A stretch of DNA of 46,565 nucleotides. Source: Bacteroidales bacterium. GTDB lineage: Bacteria > Bacteroidota > Bacteroidia > Bacteroidales > P3. The stretch spans positions 1 to 46,565 of the forward strand of contig JAFWQP010000106.1 of the NCBI GenBank assembly GCA_017509045.1, read 5' to 3'. The notes under the pieces are model-generated. The model saw nothing but the letters and a program-made list of their open reading frames with translations, was not told where the DNA came from and ran no database searches. Every line of letters starts with the position of its first letter. Positions within the stretch are counted from its first letter, which is position 1. Shown piece by piece: positions 1 to 8,678 of this stretch. The translations under genes were made by a program, and so were the position numbers.

Positions 1-427
1 CACTCATGTCTTCCAAGATAAAATATATGGCACCCGAAAAATCATAGTTTACTCGTGCCAAGAAGCGTCGGAACGCTGTGGGCATCTCCTTAATCTCCTT
101 CTCAGTGTCGCGGGTAAAAACCTTTATTTGATTCTGATACCGGGTTTTCCAGGTGCCAAAGCCCTCAATCCTGTTCCATGGGATAGGGGTCTTTTTACCA
201 AAAAAACCGACAATGACAAGATTCTCGTTGGTGAACAAGACTGATGGTGAACCGATGACCACTCGGGCAAAATTCATAAAGTTTATTAGCAACACTAAGG
301 TAAAAAAGGCGAAGCAAGCCCACGCTTTCCATGTATTATCTTCTACTGCCATCCCAATGGAAACAGCCCAAAAAAGCAGGGAGGCTAGCGTCGTCAGACC
401 CCATTTCAGTTTGTTCTTGCGGTTCAC
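1..427 (-). CDS. STM3941-like small membrane protein, C-terminus cut by window edge
   Basis: An uninterrupted frame starts at GTG 427, two codons after the pyrK stop and in the same frame, and runs off the left edge (142 codons visible). After a basic N-terminus (NRKNKLK) there are two hydrophobic segments at about residues 8-25 and 35-52. These are followed by a soluble part with GSPSVLF, a FFGKKTPIPW motif and an IEGF stretch. That order (two membrane helices, then a PH-like beta domain with a G-FFG-PW pattern) resembles the STM3941 family of uncharacterised bacterial membrane proteins. It is probably translationally coupled to pyrK. A start at the later ATG (residue 26) is less likely because it would remove the first helix. 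Function is unknown. Confidence 0.6.
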   Translation of the reverse strand, partial: MNRKNKLKWGLTTLASLLFWAVSIGMAVEDNTWKAWACFAFFTLVLLINFMNFARVVIGSPSVLFTNENLVIVGFFGKKTPIPWNRIEGFGTWKTRYQNQIKVFTRDTEKEIKEMPTAFRRFLARVNYDFSGAIYFILEDMS

Positions 428-430
428 AGC

Positions 431-1201
431 CTACTTGTTTTCAAGAAAACCGGCCAGTTTGGTCACATCAAACACGGGACCCTCTTTGCAGACGCATTTG
501 TGACCATCGACAGTGTCGGTGACACAACAGAGGCAGGCACCAATGCCACATGCCATCATATTCTCGAGCGACACCTCGCAGGGGGTACCCTTCTCCACGG
601 CATAGCGGCCTACCGCCTTCATCATGGGGGTAGGGCCACAGGTGCAGATATGGTCGTAGGGGGCGAAGAATAGGGAATGCTGGGTGACAAAGCCTTTCTC
701 GCCCAAACTGCCGTCCTCGGTGGAATAGAGCACCTTGCCATAGGGCTCAAAGGCTTCGCGCACGGGTATCAGTTCCTTGGTACGCCCACCCAAGAGGATA
801 GTGGGACGCACGCCACGGTCGTTATAACACTTGGCAAGATACAGCAGGGGGGCAATACCGGCACCTCCGCCAACCAGCAGGGGATTGTTGCCGAGGACAG
901 AGAATCCATGTCCCAGCGGATAAATCAGATTGAGCGTGTCGCCCTCGTTGAGTGTGGCGAGCTGGCGTGTGCCATTGCCCACAATTTGGACGAGCAGGGT
1001 GAGCGTGTTGGCGGAGGAGTCGACATCGTGGATGGAGATAGGCCGACGCAACATCACTTCGCGACAGCCACGCACCTCCACCTCAACAAACTGACCTGCT
1101 GCGATGGGTGGCATCTTGTCGGGATGGCACAGCGTAAGGGAGAAATACTGGGCACCCAGCTGCTGCTTGGACACAATTGTGAAATCCGTTATATACTTCA
1201 T
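431..1201 (-). CDS. pyrK: Dihydroorotate dehydrogenase electron transfer subunit PyrK
   Basis: PyrK carries electrons from the PyrD FMN site to NAD+ through FAD and a [2Fe-2S] cluster during pyrimidine synthesis, in the cytoplasm. The 256-residue protein has the ferredoxin-reductase fold signatures: RRPISI near residue 52 for FAD binding, GGGAGIAPLLYLA near 111 for the nucleotide, and CTCGPTPMM near 187. The C-terminal cluster cysteines are C218, C223, C226 and C238 (Cx4Cx2Cx11C). I chose ATG 1201 because AAAGGA sits just upstream; a frame extension to 1216 adds five residues. pyrD is not next to it: the downstream gene is a small membrane protein and the upstream neighbour is divergent recR. 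The minus-strand promoter at 1274-1281 should drive it. Confidence 0.93.
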   Translation of the reverse strand: MKYITDFTIVSKQQLGAQYFSLTLCHPDKMPPIAAGQFVEVEVRGCREVMLRRPISIHDVDSSANTLTLLVQIVGNGTRQLATLNEGDTLNLIYPLGHGFSVLGNNPLLVGGGAGIAPLLYLAKCYNDRGVRPTILLGGRTKELIPVREAFEPYGKVLYSTEDGSLGEKGFVTQHSLFFAPYDHICTCGPTPMMKAVGRYAVEKGTPCEVSLENMMACGIGACLCCVTDTVDGHKCVCKEGPVFDVTKLAGFLENK

Positions 1202-1267
1202 ATATCCTTTTAGCATTTAATGTTTAGCATTTAACCCATGAGGGGCTTGCCAACATTTCTAATAAAC

Positions 1268-1308
1268 AAAATGCAAAAATACAAAAAAAAATCGTATTTT
1301 TGCATTTT
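1268..1308. promoter_or_regulatory. Divergent pyrK/recR promoter pair in a perfect inverted repeat
   Basis: Two Bacteroidales -7 elements (TATTTTTG) face away from each other, at 1281-1274 on the minus strand and 1295-1302 on the plus strand. They are embedded in a perfect 15-bp inverted repeat (1268-1282 and 1294-1308) with an 11-nt A-rich centre. The predicted start sites leave roughly 65 nt before pyrK and 30 nt before recR. No clear -33 TTTG is visible on either side. The assignment rests on the TAnnTTTG consensus and the divergent gene layout. Confidence 0.6.
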
Positions 1309-1338
1309 TATTAACGAAACAGGTATAACAACACAGCA

Positions 1339-1950
1339 ATGCAACTACCCTCAACCATACTATCCCAAGCGGTAGACGCCCTGTCCACCCTGCCCGGCGT
1401 AGGCAAAAGGTCAGCCTTGCGTTTTGCCCTGCACCTGCTCAAGCAGCCTACCAGCGAGGTATTGCAGTTGTCAGAATCAATCAGCAAACTGGCCACCGAC
1501 ATACGTTACTGCCAGATATGCCACTGTATCAGCGACAGCGACATCTGCCCTATCTGCGCCAGCCCTAAGCGGGTGAAGAGCATTGTGTGCGTGGTGGAGA
1601 ACGTGCAGGATGTGATGGCTATTGAGAACACACAGCAATATCAGGGGCTCTATCATGTGCTTGGCGGAGTCATTTCGCCCATTGACGGCATTAGCCCGCG
1701 CGACCTGAATATCGAGTCACTGCTGCAACGTGTGCAGCAAGGGCAGCCTTCGCCTGTGGAAGAGGTCATCTTGGCACTGCCTACCACCATGGAGGGCGAC
1801 ACTACGAACTACTACCTGAACCGACAATTGCAACCCCTTGGGGTAAAAGTGACTACTATCGCACGCGGCATCGCCATTGGCGACAATCTAGAATATGCCG
1901 ACGAAATCACACTAGGACGCTCCATCGTGCACAGAGTACCTTTTGAATAA
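1339..1950 (+). CDS. recR: Recombination mediator RecR
   Basis: RecR works with RecO/RecF to load RecA onto gapped DNA. The 203-residue length is typical. It has the N-terminal helix-hairpin-helix ([17 protein letters not shown], about 18-34), the C4 zinc site (C58, C61, C70, C73) and the Toprim domain ([13 protein letters not shown], then [13 protein letters not shown]). The C-terminal region carries [12 protein letters not shown] and [21 protein letters not shown]-type residues characteristic of RecR. It is the first gene of a plus-strand run reaching about 8.46 kb. Its promoter is the TATTTTTG at 1295-1302. The identification is secure. Confidence 0.97.
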   Translation: MQLPSTILSQAVDALSTLPGVGKRSALRFALHLLKQPTSEVLQLSESISKLATDIRYCQICHCISDSDICPICASPKRVKSIVCVVENVQDVMAIENTQQYQGLYHVLGGVISPIDGISPRDLNIESLLQRVQQGQPSPVEEVILALPTTMEGDTTNYYLNRQLQPLGVKVTTIARGIAIGDNLEYADEITLGRSIVHRVPFE

Positions 1951-1966
1951 ACAATCGCATCACGAT

Positions 1967-3124
1967 ATGAAGAAACAGTTTTTTATCATCACACTCATTG
2001 CGGCACTTACCACTATGGCTTGCAGCCAGAACCCAGCCAACTCACAAGACACTGCCACACCCCAAACCACCAAAACTGACAAGGACCAGTTGTTGGAAGA
2101 TATTGGCGAGATGCTTCTCGTAGGGTTTCGCGGCACCACATTAGGCGAGAACAACCATATTGTCAGAGACATAACAGAGTATCATGTTGGCAGCATCATC
2201 CTGTTTGAGTACGATGCACCGACAGGCACACGCCACCGCAATATTTCCTCGCCTGAGCAAGTGAAGCAACTATGCCATGACCTTCAGAAACATGCCAAAG
2301 GACATCTGCTCATCGGTATAGACCAAGAGGGTGGTAACGTTACACGCCTGCGTGTCAAAGACGGATTCCCCAAAACTCTCAGTGCACAGGCATCGGCAGA
2401 GGCTGGCGAGAAAAGCGTGGTGGAGAACGCCCTCGTGATAGCACAAGAGTTGGACGAGGCCGGCATCAACCTTAATTTTGCCCCATGCGTGGATGTGAAC
2501 ACCAACCCCAACTGCCCTATTATCGGCAAGCTGGGACGCAGTTTCTCGAGCGACCCAGCACTTGTTGTAAAATACGCCCGCCATTGGATTGACGTGCAAT
2601 CAAAAGAAGGTATCGTGTCGTGCCTCAAACACTTTCCCGGACACGGCAGTGCCTCGGGCGATACACACGCAGGGCTTGTTGACGTGACCAAGACATGGCA
2701 AGAGAGTGAACTAGAGCCCTACCGCAAGCTGATTGCCGACGGGAAAGTAGAAATGGTAATGGTGGCCCATGTCATTAACAGAAAGTTGGGCGACAACCTT
2801 CCTGCTTCTCTTTCGCCTATGGTTGTTAAGGAGAAACTCCGCAACGAGATGGGATTCAATGGAGTTGTTGTCACCGATGACCTCGCCATGGGGGCTATAG
2901 CCAAACAATATGGATTAGAAGAGGCTTTGAAAATGGCAATTCTTGCCGGCTGCGACATGCTATGTTTGTCGAACAATGGCAGCGGCACCTACGACCCCGA
3001 GCTGGTGCCACACGCTGTGGAAGCCATCCGCCAGATGGTTGAGAACGGCGAACTGTCGGCTGAAGACATCCACACCTCCGCCGAGCGCATCAGAGCACTC
3101 AAAAAGGCACATTCCATCAAATAA
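1967..3124 (+). CDS. GH3 beta-N-acetylhexosaminidase-like lipoprotein (NagZ type)
   Basis: This is a glycoside hydrolase family 3 enzyme, probably releasing N-acetylglucosamine from peptidoglycan fragments or glycans. The start at ATG 1967 gives a lipoprotein signal ([19 protein letters not shown], lipobox Cys19); the frame also extends upstream to a TTG overlapping recR, which would spoil the signal. The NagZ hallmark KHFPGHG is followed by SASGDTH, matching the Asp-x-His catalytic loop. The predicted nucleophile is the Asp in [13 protein letters not shown]. It consists of a single TIM-barrel domain of 385 residues without the second GH3 domain, as in NagZ. Lipidation points to the periplasm or outer membrane rather than the cytoplasmic location of E. 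coli NagZ. Exact substrate is not known. Confidence 0.88.
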   Translation: MKKQFFIITLIAALTTMACSQNPANSQDTATPQTTKTDKDQLLEDIGEMLLVGFRGTTLGENNHIVRDITEYHVGSIILFEYDAPTGTRHRNISSPEQVKQLCHDLQKHAKGHLLIGIDQEGGNVTRLRVKDGFPKTLSAQASAEAGEKSVVENALVIAQELDEAGINLNFAPCVDVNTNPNCPIIGKLGRSFSSDPALVVKYARHWIDVQSKEGIVSCLKHFPGHGSASGDTHAGLVDVTKTWQESELEPYRKLIADGKVEMVMVAHVINRKLGDNLPASLSPMVVKEKLRNEMGFNGVVVTDDLAMGAIAKQYGLEEALKMAILAGCDMLCLSNNGSGTYDPELVPHAVEAIRQMVENGELSAEDIHTSAERIRALKKAHSIK

Positions 3125-3135
3125 CAGATATACGA

Positions 3136-3591
3136 ATGGAAGAGAAAAACATCATAGAAATCAAAAACAAACGGGCAGAATACGAATACTTCCTGCTCGA
3201 CGACTATACCGCCGGCATCGTGCTGACGGGTACCGAGATAAAGTCTATTCGCGACGGCAAGGCGAACCTCACCGACGCCTATTGCGTATTCATTGGCAAC
3301 GAGCTATTTGTTCGGCAGATGCACATATCGGAATACCGCTTTGGGTCGTATCTCAACCATGCCGCCAAGCGCGACCGCAAACTGCTATTGACCAAACGCG
3401 AGCTACACAAACTGCAAAACAAAATAAAGGAGCGCGGCTTCACTATCATCCCCGTTAAACTTTTTGTGAACCCACAAGGAAGAGCCAAACTGCTCATATC
3501 GCTGGCTAAGGGTAAGAAATTCTACGACAAGCGTGAGAGCATCAAGGAGAAAGATACACGCCGCGACATGGAACGAGTACTCAGACGATAA
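3136..3591 (+). CDS. smpB: SsrA-binding protein SmpB
   Basis: SmpB binds tmRNA and brings it to stalled ribosomes for trans-translation. The 151-residue protein has the expected signatures: [22 protein letters not shown] at the start of the OB-fold, [14 protein letters not shown], then RDRKLLL, and a lysine/arginine-rich C-terminal tail ([23 protein letters not shown]) that folds in the mRNA channel. It lies 11 nt after the GH3 gene and 3 nt before the aspartate kinase gene, so it is probably co-transcribed with both. Nothing unusual is seen in length or motifs. Confidence 0.97.
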   Translation: MEEKNIIEIKNKRAEYEYFLLDDYTAGIVLTGTEIKSIRDGKANLTDAYCVFIGNELFVRQMHISEYRFGSYLNHAAKRDRKLLLTKRELHKLQNKIKERGFTIIPVKLFVNPQGRAKLLISLAKGKKFYDKRESIKEKDTRRDMERVLRR

Positions 3592-3594
3592 GAT

Positions 3595-4848
3595 ATGAAG
3601 GTTTTTAAATTTGGCGGAGCATCCGTCAACAGCACGGCAGCAGTACGCAACATGGCAGAGATTGTGGGTGCGTACAGGGACGAACCGCTTGTGGTAGTGG
3701 TCTCCGCCATGGGCAAGACCACCAACATGCTGGAGCAGTTAGTGCCTGGCGTACGACCCATTGAGGAGCATCCGGCACTGCTAGAGCAGGTGCGCAGCTA
3801 CCACCTGCTAATCATCCAAGGACTATTTCCCGATGCAGACCACATTGTATACAAAGATTTTGACCGTCTCTTTGCACAACTACAAGAACAGACGGCTCAG
3901 GCTGCTACGAACTATAATTACGACTACGACCAAACGGTATGCTACGGCGAACTTATCTCCACTACCATTATCAGCCACTACCTACGCAGCACGGGTCTGG
4001 AAAACAAGTGGGTAGACATCCGTCAAGTGGTTCGCACCAACAGCCACTACCGCGAAGGCATTGTAGATTTTGACGCCACAAAAGAGGCGAGCAAGGTTTT
4101 CCAAGCGACTGGTTGCATGATGTATGTCACGCAAGGTTTTATCGCCGGCACCTCCGACGGACACACCACGACCCTGGGACGCGAAGGCAGCGACTACAGC
4201 GCAGCCATCCTCTCCTACTGCCTTGACGCTGAAAGCATGACCATTTGGAAAGACGTGCCTGGATTCTTGAATGCCGACCCAAAATACTTCGCAGACACCG
4301 TGAAGATAGAGCAAATACCATACAACGAGGCCATTGAGCTAGCCTACTATGGTGCCAGCGTCATCCACCCCAAGACTGTGAAGCCTATTCAGAACAAGAA
4401 TATACGCCTGCACATCAAATCGTTTGTCACGCCTGACGCAGAGGGTTCTATCATAGGACCCTTCGACACCATCAAGCCTCTGACTCCTCTTTATATCTTT
4501 AAGAACAACCAGACATTGTTGTCGGTACAACCCAAAGACTTCAGTTTCATTGCCGAAGATAACCTGCAGACCATCTTTGCCGCCCTTGCAGAACTGAACA
4601 TCCGCGTCAACCTAATGCAGAACTCGGCACTGAGTTTCTCGCTCTGCATCGACGACAACGAAATGTTACTGGAACAGCTGAGACAACGACTTACCCCACA
4701 ATTCCAGCTGCGCTATAATCGTGGCTTACAGCTCATCACCATACGCTACTACACCCAACAAATTATAGACACGATAGTCGCAGGTCGACCAATCTTGTTG
4801 CAGCAACGTTCGCGCACTACCACACAACTCCTAGTACAGCCACAATAA
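3595..4848 (+). CDS. lysC: Aspartate kinase, monofunctional
   Basis: It phosphorylates aspartate, the first step towards lysine, diaminopimelate, threonine and methionine. The KFGGASV motif is at the N-terminus and VVVSAMGKTTN follows. The catalytic-core segment REGSDYSAA is in the middle, with DVPGFLNADPK and ELAYYGASVIHPKT further on. The remaining roughly 130 residues form the ACT regulatory part (SFIAEDNLQTIFAALAELNIRVNLMQNSALSFSL). The 417-residue length fits a monofunctional enzyme, with no homoserine dehydrogenase domain. The gene follows smpB by 3 nt and precedes aroB by 2 nt. The lysC symbol is by family; feedback specificity cannot be read from the sequence. Confidence 0.93.
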   Translation: MKVFKFGGASVNSTAAVRNMAEIVGAYRDEPLVVVVSAMGKTTNMLEQLVPGVRPIEEHPALLEQVRSYHLLIIQGLFPDADHIVYKDFDRLFAQLQEQTAQAATNYNYDYDQTVCYGELISTTIISHYLRSTGLENKWVDIRQVVRTNSHYREGIVDFDATKEASKVFQATGCMMYVTQGFIAGTSDGHTTTLGREGSDYSAAILSYCLDAESMTIWKDVPGFLNADPKYFADTVKIEQIPYNEAIELAYYGASVIHPKTVKPIQNKNIRLHIKSFVTPDAEGSIIGPFDTIKPLTPLYIFKNNQTLLSVQPKDFSFIAEDNLQTIFAALAELNIRVNLMQNSALSFSLCIDDNEMLLEQLRQRLTPQFQLRYNRGLQLITIRYYTQQIIDTIVAGRPILLQQRSRTTTQLLVQPQ

Positions 4849-4850
4849 CC

Positions 4851-5900
4851 ATGAAAACCATCCTTCACTCACACCAATCACCTTTGAGCCGCCTCAACCG
4901 CACACTAGCAGGCAAAGCCTATCGCGATGCGCGTTATTTTATCCTTGTGGATGAGAACACCTACAACCACTGCCTGCCACAACTAGTGGCGCAGGTTACA
5001 CCGCTTCAAAAAGCTGAATTTATGGAAGTCCCCATTGGTGAGGATTGCAAGGACATAGCCATCGCCACCCAGCTGTGGGAGACCCTGCTCGAAAGCGGGG
5101 CCGACCGCAACAGCGTGCTTGTCAACCTTGGTGGCGGCTGCGTGAGCGACCTCGGAGGTTTTGTAGCCTCTGGGTATAAGCGTGGTATACGCTACATCAA
5201 TGTCCCCACAACACTTATCGGCATGGTCGATGCCGCCATCGGGGGAAAAACAGCCCTAAACCTCAGCGGATATAAAAATCAAATAGGCTTTTTCAACCCA
5301 CCCGACATTGTCTGCCTCAATCCCTCTTTCCTCGACACCCTGCCCGACGAAGAACTATTCAACGGTGTGTTCGAAATGCTTAAGACCATGATGATTGGCG
5401 CCCCTGACCGATATGAGCAACTTTGCGATATGCTGCTTGGAGGCACCCTCGACCTAAAGCCCGACATGATAGCCGCCTGTGCCGAAATCAAGACTGCCGT
5501 GGTTAAACAAGACCCCACCGACAAAGGCATCCGCCACATTCTCAACCTCGGACACACCTTCGGCCACGCTATCGAGTCTTTCAGCCATCAAACTGACAAA
5601 CCCTACAGTCACGGCAAAGCCATAGGCGTAGGCATGGTCTGTGCCCTTTACCTCTCTGTCAAGAAGCTAGGCCTACCCCAATCATGTCTTGACCACTACC
5701 GTAGTGTGGCGACAAAACTCATAGAACTACCACATTACACCCTGCGCGACACCGAAGCACTCCTCTCCTTTATGCGCCAAGACAAGAAGAACGCCGACGG
5801 TGAGATACGCTGCGTGCTGCTGCAAGAACTGGGTGCACCCGTCATCGACCTTGCCGTTGACGAGAACGAAATCCGCGATGCGTTGCTCAAAATATCATAG
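4851..5900 (+). CDS. aroB: 3-dehydroquinate synthase
   Basis: It converts DAHP to 3-dehydroquinate in the shikimate pathway, using NAD and a divalent metal. The 349-residue protein carries the nucleotide-binding GGGCVSDLGGFVASGYKRG, the VPTTLIGMVDAAIGGKTALN segment, and the metal-binding HTFGHAIES and YSHGKAIGVGM regions. It begins 2 nt after lysC and ends 1 nt before the next start, which suggests coupled translation. The family assignment is strong. Confidence 0.96.
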   Translation: MKTILHSHQSPLSRLNRTLAGKAYRDARYFILVDENTYNHCLPQLVAQVTPLQKAEFMEVPIGEDCKDIAIATQLWETLLESGADRNSVLVNLGGGCVSDLGGFVASGYKRGIRYINVPTTLIGMVDAAIGGKTALNLSGYKNQIGFFNPPDIVCLNPSFLDTLPDEELFNGVFEMLKTMMIGAPDRYEQLCDMLLGGTLDLKPDMIAACAEIKTAVVKQDPTDKGIRHILNLGHTFGHAIESFSHQTDKPYSHGKAIGVGMVCALYLSVKKLGLPQSCLDHYRSVATKLIELPHYTLRDTEALLSFMRQDKKNADGEIRCVLLQELGAPVIDLAVDENEIRDALLKIS

Positions 5901-5901
5901 A

Positions 5902-6588
5902 ATGAACCGTCTACACTACCTCATATTTACCCTATGCCTCATGTTGTCATTTGCCTCATGCCGACAACAGTACCCCCCACTACCCCCCATTAGTCAATTT
6001 TTTGGCGTATGCGAATTCGAGACTGGCAACCTTATTTTCATATACGACACCACTGGCATGGGTAGTGCCGTCCAATCTTCCACCGAGTGGGACACACTCA
6101 AACCCGCCCTGACTCATGTGGCTATTACCGAATGCACCGACAGCGGGGTCTATGTTATTGATGCCACGCCCGCTCTAGGGGTGGCACGCCGACCCCTAAT
6201 CGACTTCATCTGTTCGGTCTATGATACCAATGCCAAATACGCTTTCGTCGGTATGGCGGAATATTATTATATTAATGTTTCCTTTGACACGGCAACCCTC
6301 CTTGAGCGTTTACACTCATTCATCGGGTTGCCCTATGACCCCTATTTCCTGCCCGACAATGGACGGCTCTACTGCAGCGAATTGGTGCAAGAATGCTTCT
6401 TCGACCAAAATGGAAACCGTCTCTTCCCCTCCAAGCCCATGAACTTCTACGCCTCTGACGGGACCCTACCTGCCTATTGGCAGCACCATTTTGACAGCCT
6501 TGGCGTTGCCGTCCCACAAGACATGCCCGGTACCAACCCCAACGATATGTCGCGCTCACCCATCCTCCACCAATTTAGAATACAATAA
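5902..6588 (+). CDS. YiiX/YebB-like permuted papain-fold lipoprotein
   Basis: This 228-residue protein resembles the YiiX/YebB group (permuted NlpC/P60-like, orthopoxvirus G6R-related), cysteine amidases that may act on peptidoglycan or acyl bonds. The start at ATG 5902 gives a lipoprotein signal ending LMLSFASC (Cys20). The GNLIFIYD segment is followed by THVAITE, containing the candidate catalytic His72. RLYCSELVQECF contains candidate nucleophile Cys158, so the order is His before Cys, as expected for the permuted fold. The open frame continues upstream inside aroB but has no credible start there. Activity and substrate are not established from sequence. Confidence 0.75.
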   Translation: MNRLHYLIFTLCLMLSFASCRQQYPPLPPISQFFGVCEFETGNLIFIYDTTGMGSAVQSSTEWDTLKPALTHVAITECTDSGVYVIDATPALGVARRPLIDFICSVYDTNAKYAFVGMAEYYYINVSFDTATLLERLHSFIGLPYDPYFLPDNGRLYCSELVQECFFDQNGNRLFPSKPMNFYASDGTLPAYWQHHFDSLGVAVPQDMPGTNPNDMSRSPILHQFRIQ

Positions 6589-6593
6589 CTACC

Positions 6594-8459
6594 ATGCAAC
6601 TAGAACTGCTGTCACCTGCCAAGAACCTTGAACAAGGTCGCGAGGCCGTCAACCACGGTGCCGATGCTGTCTACATAGGTGCACCCGCTTTCGGAGCACG
6701 CACCGCAGCGGGCAACAGCATCGAGGACATCGAATCGCTCACACACTACGCCCACCTCTACCACGCCAAGGTATTCGCCACTGTCAACACACTACTATTT
6801 GATAACGAGATTGACGATGCAGTAAAAATGTTGCACCAGCTCTATAATGCAGGTGTAGACGCTGCCATTATTCAAGACCTGGGACTGCTCGAGTGCGACC
6901 TCCCTCCTATCGAACTGCACGCCAGCACTCAGGCCCATAATGCCAGCCTGCCACGCATACAGTTTCTTGAAAAAGTGGGCTTCAGCCGCATCATCTTGGC
7001 ACGCGAAACCTCGCTGCAACAGATGGAGGAGATACGTCGGCACACCCATGCCGACCTCGAGGCATTCATTCAAGGCGCACTATGCGTCTCTTATAGCGGA
7101 CAATGCTACATGAGCCAATACCTCAACAACCGCAGTGGTAACCGAGGCTGCTGCTCACAACCCTGCCGCTCCGCTTACGACCTCTACAATGAGCAGGGTA
7201 CGCTTCTACGCCACAACGAGCACCTACTCTCGCTCAAAGACTTTTCTGCCGCGCAGCACTTGCGACAGATGGTTGATGCGGGCATCACTTCGTTCAAAAT
7301 CGAGGGACGCCTCAAAGACCTCGGGTATGTCAAAAATGTTACCGCATATTACCGACGACTGCTCGACGGCATAATAGATAGCACAGAACATACACAATCT
7401 TCCTCTGGCCATTGCGAGTTTCATTTTGTTCCCGACCTCGAAAAAACCTTCAACCGAGGCTTTACCGACTACTTCTTAGTGAAACGCCAACCCATGGCGA
7501 CCCTCAGCACACAGAAATCCATCGGCAAGCGTATTGGCACAGTCAAACGTATAGAGCGCAACAGCACCACTATCGATAGTTGCGAGCCGCTCACCGCTGG
7601 CGATGGACTCTGCTTTATGAACAGCCAAGGCACGTGGGAGGGATTTCTTGTCAACCGTGTGGAACGAAACACCGTATATCCTAACCGGATGCCTACATCC
7701 TTAAAGGTTGGAGCCTCCATTTGGCGGAATAATGACCAAGCCTTCGAGCGTCTGCTACAAGGCAACACCAGCAGCCGTAAAATAGACATACAACTGGAAC
7801 TCAGCGATACCGACGAGGGATTGTGTCTGCAACTCACCGACACAGACGGCTGCCAAGCCTCTGCCACAATCGCCTGTTTCAAAGAGCGAGCTCAAAACCC
7901 CGACAAAGCCATAGAACAAACACGTCGGCAACTCTCAAAGCTGGGCGACACTATATTCCGTGCCACCCACATCGACGTCGTCTGCCAGCAGCCCTACTTT
8001 CTCCCCGCATCCACCCTCAACGAACTGCGCCGTCAAGCCGTGACCCAACTACAGGAGCTGCGTGTGGCTCAACACCTGTCACTCCGCGGCACTAGCCCCT
8101 CTTTGGAAGAACGTCGACAGAACACAACTCCCTACTTTAAACCCTCTATCGACTACCATGCCAATGTTATCAATGAGCAGTGCCGCCAATTCTACTTACG
8201 CCATGGAGCAAACACGACAGAATATGGACTGGAGAAAAGCCTCGACTATCACGACAAGGCACTTATGACAACCAAATACTGTCTGCGCTATGAATTAGGC
8301 TGCTGCCTAAAGACAGAGCGACGCAAGTGGCGAGTTGACAACCCAGAAGCCTATCAGGGTAACCTTTATCTGCGCAACAGCCGTAACCAGTTTATCCTCA
8401 CATTCGACTGCGCCAACTGCCAAATGCTAATTAAAGCCTGCAAAAGTCGCAATGCTTGA
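6594..8459 (+). CDS. U32 family protein (RlhA/TrhP-type RNA hydroxylation relative)
   Basis: The 621-residue protein belongs to the family annotated as peptidase U32. Well-studied members (RlhA, TrhP) hydroxylate cytidine or uridine in rRNA or tRNA, and the proteolytic label is doubtful. It contains the family signature EAFIQGALCVSYSGQCYMS at about residues 155-173, then NRGCCSQPCR, giving the cysteine set expected for an Fe-S cluster. ELHASTQAHN and SFKIEGRLKDLGYV are further conserved blocks. The C-terminal half carries extra beta-rich sequence, so its length is closer to RlhA (about 650) than to TrhP (about 450). It is the last gene of the recR run. Which RNA it modifies is unknown. Confidence 0.85.
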   Translation: MQLELLSPAKNLEQGREAVNHGADAVYIGAPAFGARTAAGNSIEDIESLTHYAHLYHAKVFATVNTLLFDNEIDDAVKMLHQLYNAGVDAAIIQDLGLLECDLPPIELHASTQAHNASLPRIQFLEKVGFSRIILARETSLQQMEEIRRHTHADLEAFIQGALCVSYSGQCYMSQYLNNRSGNRGCCSQPCRSAYDLYNEQGTLLRHNEHLLSLKDFSAAQHLRQMVDAGITSFKIEGRLKDLGYVKNVTAYYRRLLDGIIDSTEHTQSSSGHCEFHFVPDLEKTFNRGFTDYFLVKRQPMATLSTQKSIGKRIGTVKRIERNSTTIDSCEPLTAGDGLCFMNSQGTWEGFLVNRVERNTVYPNRMPTSLKVGASIWRNNDQAFERLLQGNTSSRKIDIQLELSDTDEGLCLQLTDTDGCQASATIACFKERAQNPDKAIEQTRRQLSKLGDTIFRATHIDVVCQQPYFLPASTLNELRRQAVTQLQELRVAQHLSLRGTSPSLEERRQNTTPYFKPSIDYHANVINEQCRQFYLRHGANTTEYGLEKSLDYHDKALMTTKYCLRYELGCCLKTERRKWRVDNPEAYQGNLYLRNSRNQFILTFDCANCQMLIKACKSRNA

Positions 8460-8543
8460 AACAAAAAGAACCCTAAAAGAATTATAATCAATAATAAGTT
8501 ACGTCAGTTAGCAACTCGCAAAATACTAGCAAATAGAGTGTTG

Positions 8544-8606
8544 TATTTTTGCGGGAAAATTAGGTTCTAAATAGGGATTTTCCCTAAAAAAATGGTAGTA
8601 CTTTTG
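8544..8606 (+). promoter_or_regulatory. Two candidate -7 elements before the Gly/Ser-rich secreted protein
   Basis: TAnnTTTG matches occur at 8544-8551 (TATTTTTG) and 8599-8606 (TACTTTTG). Either could drive the gene at 8679; the second leaves a leader of about 65 nt. No clear -33 element is seen. The rest of 8460-8678 shows no other gene or strong hairpin. Confidence 0.45.
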
Positions 8607-8678
8607 CATCGTGAAAAAGGCAGACGCAAGTCAGCCAAAGAAAACAGGATAATAAATAAAAAAGAAAGGAGTTATAAA

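Noticed and set aside
431-1213. 178-codon plus-strand frame opposite pyrK
   Set aside because: The minus strand encodes PyrK with all four cluster cysteines; the plus frame lacks any motif.
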